Positions 62,457 through 64,000 of a stretch of 64,000 nt of DNA are shown here, one piece after another. The stretch is from PSRI01 sp041484195. GTDB taxonomy: Bacteria; Bacteroidota; Bacteroidia; Chitinophagales; Chitinophagaceae. Location of the stretch: assembly GCA_041484195.1 (NCBI GenBank), contig JBGPHC010000021.1, positions 1-64,000 of the forward strand. Direction: 5' to 3'. A model generated the notes under the pieces. It made no database searches. It was not told where the DNA came from and was given only the letters and a program-made list of their open reading frames with translations. Within the stretch, counting starts at the first letter, position 1; each line of letters starts with the position of its first letter. Position numbers and translations under genes: made by a program.

Positions 62457-63938
62457 ATGCTATTACTTGGAATTGACGTCGGCACATCATCCATAAAAGT
62501 TTCTGTGGTAGAAGCCGAAACGGCAAAGGCCCTCGCTTCTGTACAATATCCCGAAACTGAGGCCCCAATTATCTCCAAACAGTCGGGATGGGCCGAACAG
62601 GAACCCGAAAGCTGGTGGAATTATTTCAGAATGGCCATGAAGCAACTCAGTGCCAAGGGAAAATTCAAAATGACGGATATTGGCGCCATTGGGATTGCCT
62701 ACCAAATGCATGGATTGGTTATCGTTGATAAGCACGCGAAAGTTCTAAGGCCTTCAATCATTTGGTGCGATAGTCGTGCGGTGGAGCTGGGCAATAAGGC
62801 ATTTGAAGCATTAGGGGAGGATTATTGTCTTAAACATTTTCTGAATTCACCCGGCAATTTTACGGCTTCCAAATTGGCCTGGGTAAAAGAAAATGAACCT
62901 GAAATATTCAGAAGAACAGACAAGATGATGTTACCGGGGGATTATCTCGCATTACAACTCACCGGCGAAATAAGCACATCGGCCTCTTCGCTTTCGGAAG
63001 GAATACTATGGGATTTTCAATCTGAATCACCTGCCCGCAGCTTAATGGATTATTATGGATTCAATGATACCCTATTGCCACCTGTGAAACCGGTATTTTC
63101 AATCCATGGAAACCTAAGCAGGGCAGTTGCCGATGATCTTGGGCTAAGCCCCGGAATTCCTGTTTCCTACAAAGCAGGCGATCAGCCGAATAACGCGCTA
63201 TCACTGAATGTGCTTGAACCCGGGGAACTTGCTGCTACGGCCGGCACTTCAGGGGTGATTTATGCTGTTAGCGGCAAGGCGACTTATGATCCCCAATCAA
63301 GGGTGAACAGTTTTGCTCACGTGAACCATAGTTCAAAACAGAAGCGAATCGGCGTGCTGTTATGCATCAATGGAACCGGTATTATGAACCGCTGGGTCAA
63401 AGAAAACATGAGTCAGGATTTGTCATATGCCCAAATGAACGAAATGGCAACTTCTATCCCACTGGGATGCGATGAATTGTTTGTATTGCCCTTTGGGAAT
63501 GGCGCGGAGCGGATGCTTGGAAACCAGATGCCGGGCGCATCATTCAGCGGACTGCAGGCTACGATTCATACAAGAGCGCATATATTCAGAGGTGTGCAGG
63601 AGGGAATTGCCTGCGCATTCAGGTATGGCCTCGATATCATGCGTGAAAACGGGCTGCAACCATCGGTTATACGTGCGGGCAGGGCCAATATGTTCCTGAG
63701 CGATCTGTTCACGGAACTTTTCGTGAATTTTACGGGTGCTCCGGTGGAACTTTACCAAAATGACGGATCTGTGGGTGCGGCAATAGGTGCAGGAATTGGC
63801 GCCGGAATTTTCCATTCTCCCGCGGAGGCTTTTCAGAATTTCAAGCCCATTAGCCTGATTGAACCGAAGAAGAACAGGCAGGATTATGAAGGGCTTTATG
63901 ATTCATGGCGGAACCTGTTGCAGAAAAGTCTGCAATAG
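62457..63938 (+). CDS. xylB: Xylulokinase (FGGY carbohydrate kinase)
   Basis: XylB phosphorylates D-xylulose at O5 for entry into the pentose phosphate pathway. The FGGY fold starts with GIDVGTSSIKVSVVE, then GWAEQEPESWW, the substrate-binding YQMHGLVIVD and WCDSRA, KLAWVKENEP, the catalytic Asp in KAGDQPNNAL, and the C-terminal ATP site near RAGRANMFLSDLFTE and GSVGAAIGAG. The length of 493 residues is normal. The downstream neighbour is cut off by the window edge; xylA would be the expected partner but is not visible. Confidence 0.93.
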   Translation: MLLLGIDVGTSSIKVSVVEAETAKALASVQYPETEAPIISKQSGWAEQEPESWWNYFRMAMKQLSAKGKFKMTDIGAIGIAYQMHGLVIVDKHAKVLRPSIIWCDSRAVELGNKAFEALGEDYCLKHFLNSPGNFTASKLAWVKENEPEIFRRTDKMMLPGDYLALQLTGEISTSASSLSEGILWDFQSESPARSLMDYYGFNDTLLPPVKPVFSIHGNLSRAVADDLGLSPGIPVSYKAGDQPNNALSLNVLEPGELAATAGTSGVIYAVSGKATYDPQSRVNSFAHVNHSSKQKRIGVLLCINGTGIMNRWVKENMSQDLSYAQMNEMATSIPLGCDELFVLPFGNGAERMLGNQMPGASFSGLQATIHTRAHIFRGVQEGIACAFRYGLDIMRENGLQPSVIRAGRANMFLSDLFTELFVNFTGAPVELYQNDGSVGAAIGAGIGAGIFHSPAEAFQNFKPISLIEPKKNRQDYEGLYDSWRNLLQKSLQ

Positions 63939-64000
63939 TTCGACTGGCCATGCACCGGAAATAATCACAATTTTCCCGCCGTCATGGAAATTCCCATTAA

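Noticed and set aside
63318..63323. CACGTG core in xylB as a parS site
   Set aside because: About four flanking mismatches and a coding location; weaker than the two intergenic sites.
1..64000. CRISPR arrays, insertion sequences, prophage or integration sites
   Set aside because: No regularly spaced repeats, transposase or integrase genes, or tRNA-linked direct repeats were seen.

Overview
The window reads as a chromosomal segment of a member of the Bacteroidota, most likely a Chitinophagaceae-like organism. The evidence is the set of lineage-typical proteins (DUF2480, IPExxxVDY family, RecX, DUF2007, a Rho factor with a long charged linker, SurA/PpiD-type foldase, a Reg_prop-type sensor kinase), the recurring promoter element TAnnTTTG, and weak or absent Shine-Dalgarno sequences. 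No rRNA, tRNA, CRISPR array, insertion sequence or prophage was seen. Genes are dense, on both strands, and mostly housekeeping or envelope functions.

Layout. 0.2-4.6 kb: leftward unit of a GT2 glycosyltransferase fused to a sugar-phosphotransferase-like tail, a GH3-family adenylating enzyme and a LysE exporter. 4.7-9.6 kb: aldo/keto reductase, inositol monophosphatase, thiL, a small lipoprotein and an S41 peptidase. 9.7-13.4 kb (leftward): nagA, a nitrilase-type amidase, an LpxR-like lipid A deacylase, recX. 13.8-22.1 kb: dnaN, DUF2007 protein, membrane hydroxylase, kdsB, a secreted orphan, a KdnB-type Kdo oxidase, a small secreted protein, corA. 22.2-25.0 kb (leftward): DUF2480 protein and a PpiD-like foldase. 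25.0-25.55 kb: a 568-bp intergenic region with origin-like features. 25.6-36.2 kb: nadA, ClC channel, flavin oxidase, CPBP protease, Rieske oxygenase, class A-type serine hydrolase, HAD phosphatase, and two damaged genes (GNAT and NTF2-like). 36.5-46.7 kb: YeeE/YedE pair, mnmG, CAP-domain protein, ybeY, feoA, nadD, chrA, a 2OG-type oxygenase, UspA, asnS. 47-56.3 kb: rho, mnmH-selD, pterin dehydratase, IPExxxVDY protein, M28 peptidase, feoB, a lipoprotein. 56.4-64 kb: a dead cytochrome c gene, a two-component system, two small envelope-type genes and xylB.

Two signals stand out. First, the window looks origin-proximal. The 25.0-25.55 kb gap has an exact DnaA box (TTATCCACA), several near-boxes, a run of four TA(A/G) triplets like a DnaA-trio, and an AT-rich tract. 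The genes on either side diverge from it. About 14 kb away, two copies of GTTCCACGTGAAACA (15 of 16 bases of the ParB-binding parS consensus) lie in inverted orientation around the CAP-domain gene, beside mnmG (gidA). Second, four copies of a 20-bp partly palindromic motif occur only around the two-component system at 57-61 kb: one before the response regulator gene and three in the divergent promoter region of the kinase. They look like its operator.

Metabolic links: kdsB and kdnB point to Kdo (possibly 8-oxo or 8-amino Kdo) supply for lipid A-core, and LpxR would trim lipid A. mnmH and selD form a selenium unit for 2-selenouridine in tRNA. feoA and feoB are unlinked iron-uptake genes. nadA and nadD are unlinked NAD genes. 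Three genes carry disabling lesions (31.85 kb, 33.05 kb, 56.5-57.1 kb), either real decay or sequence errors.
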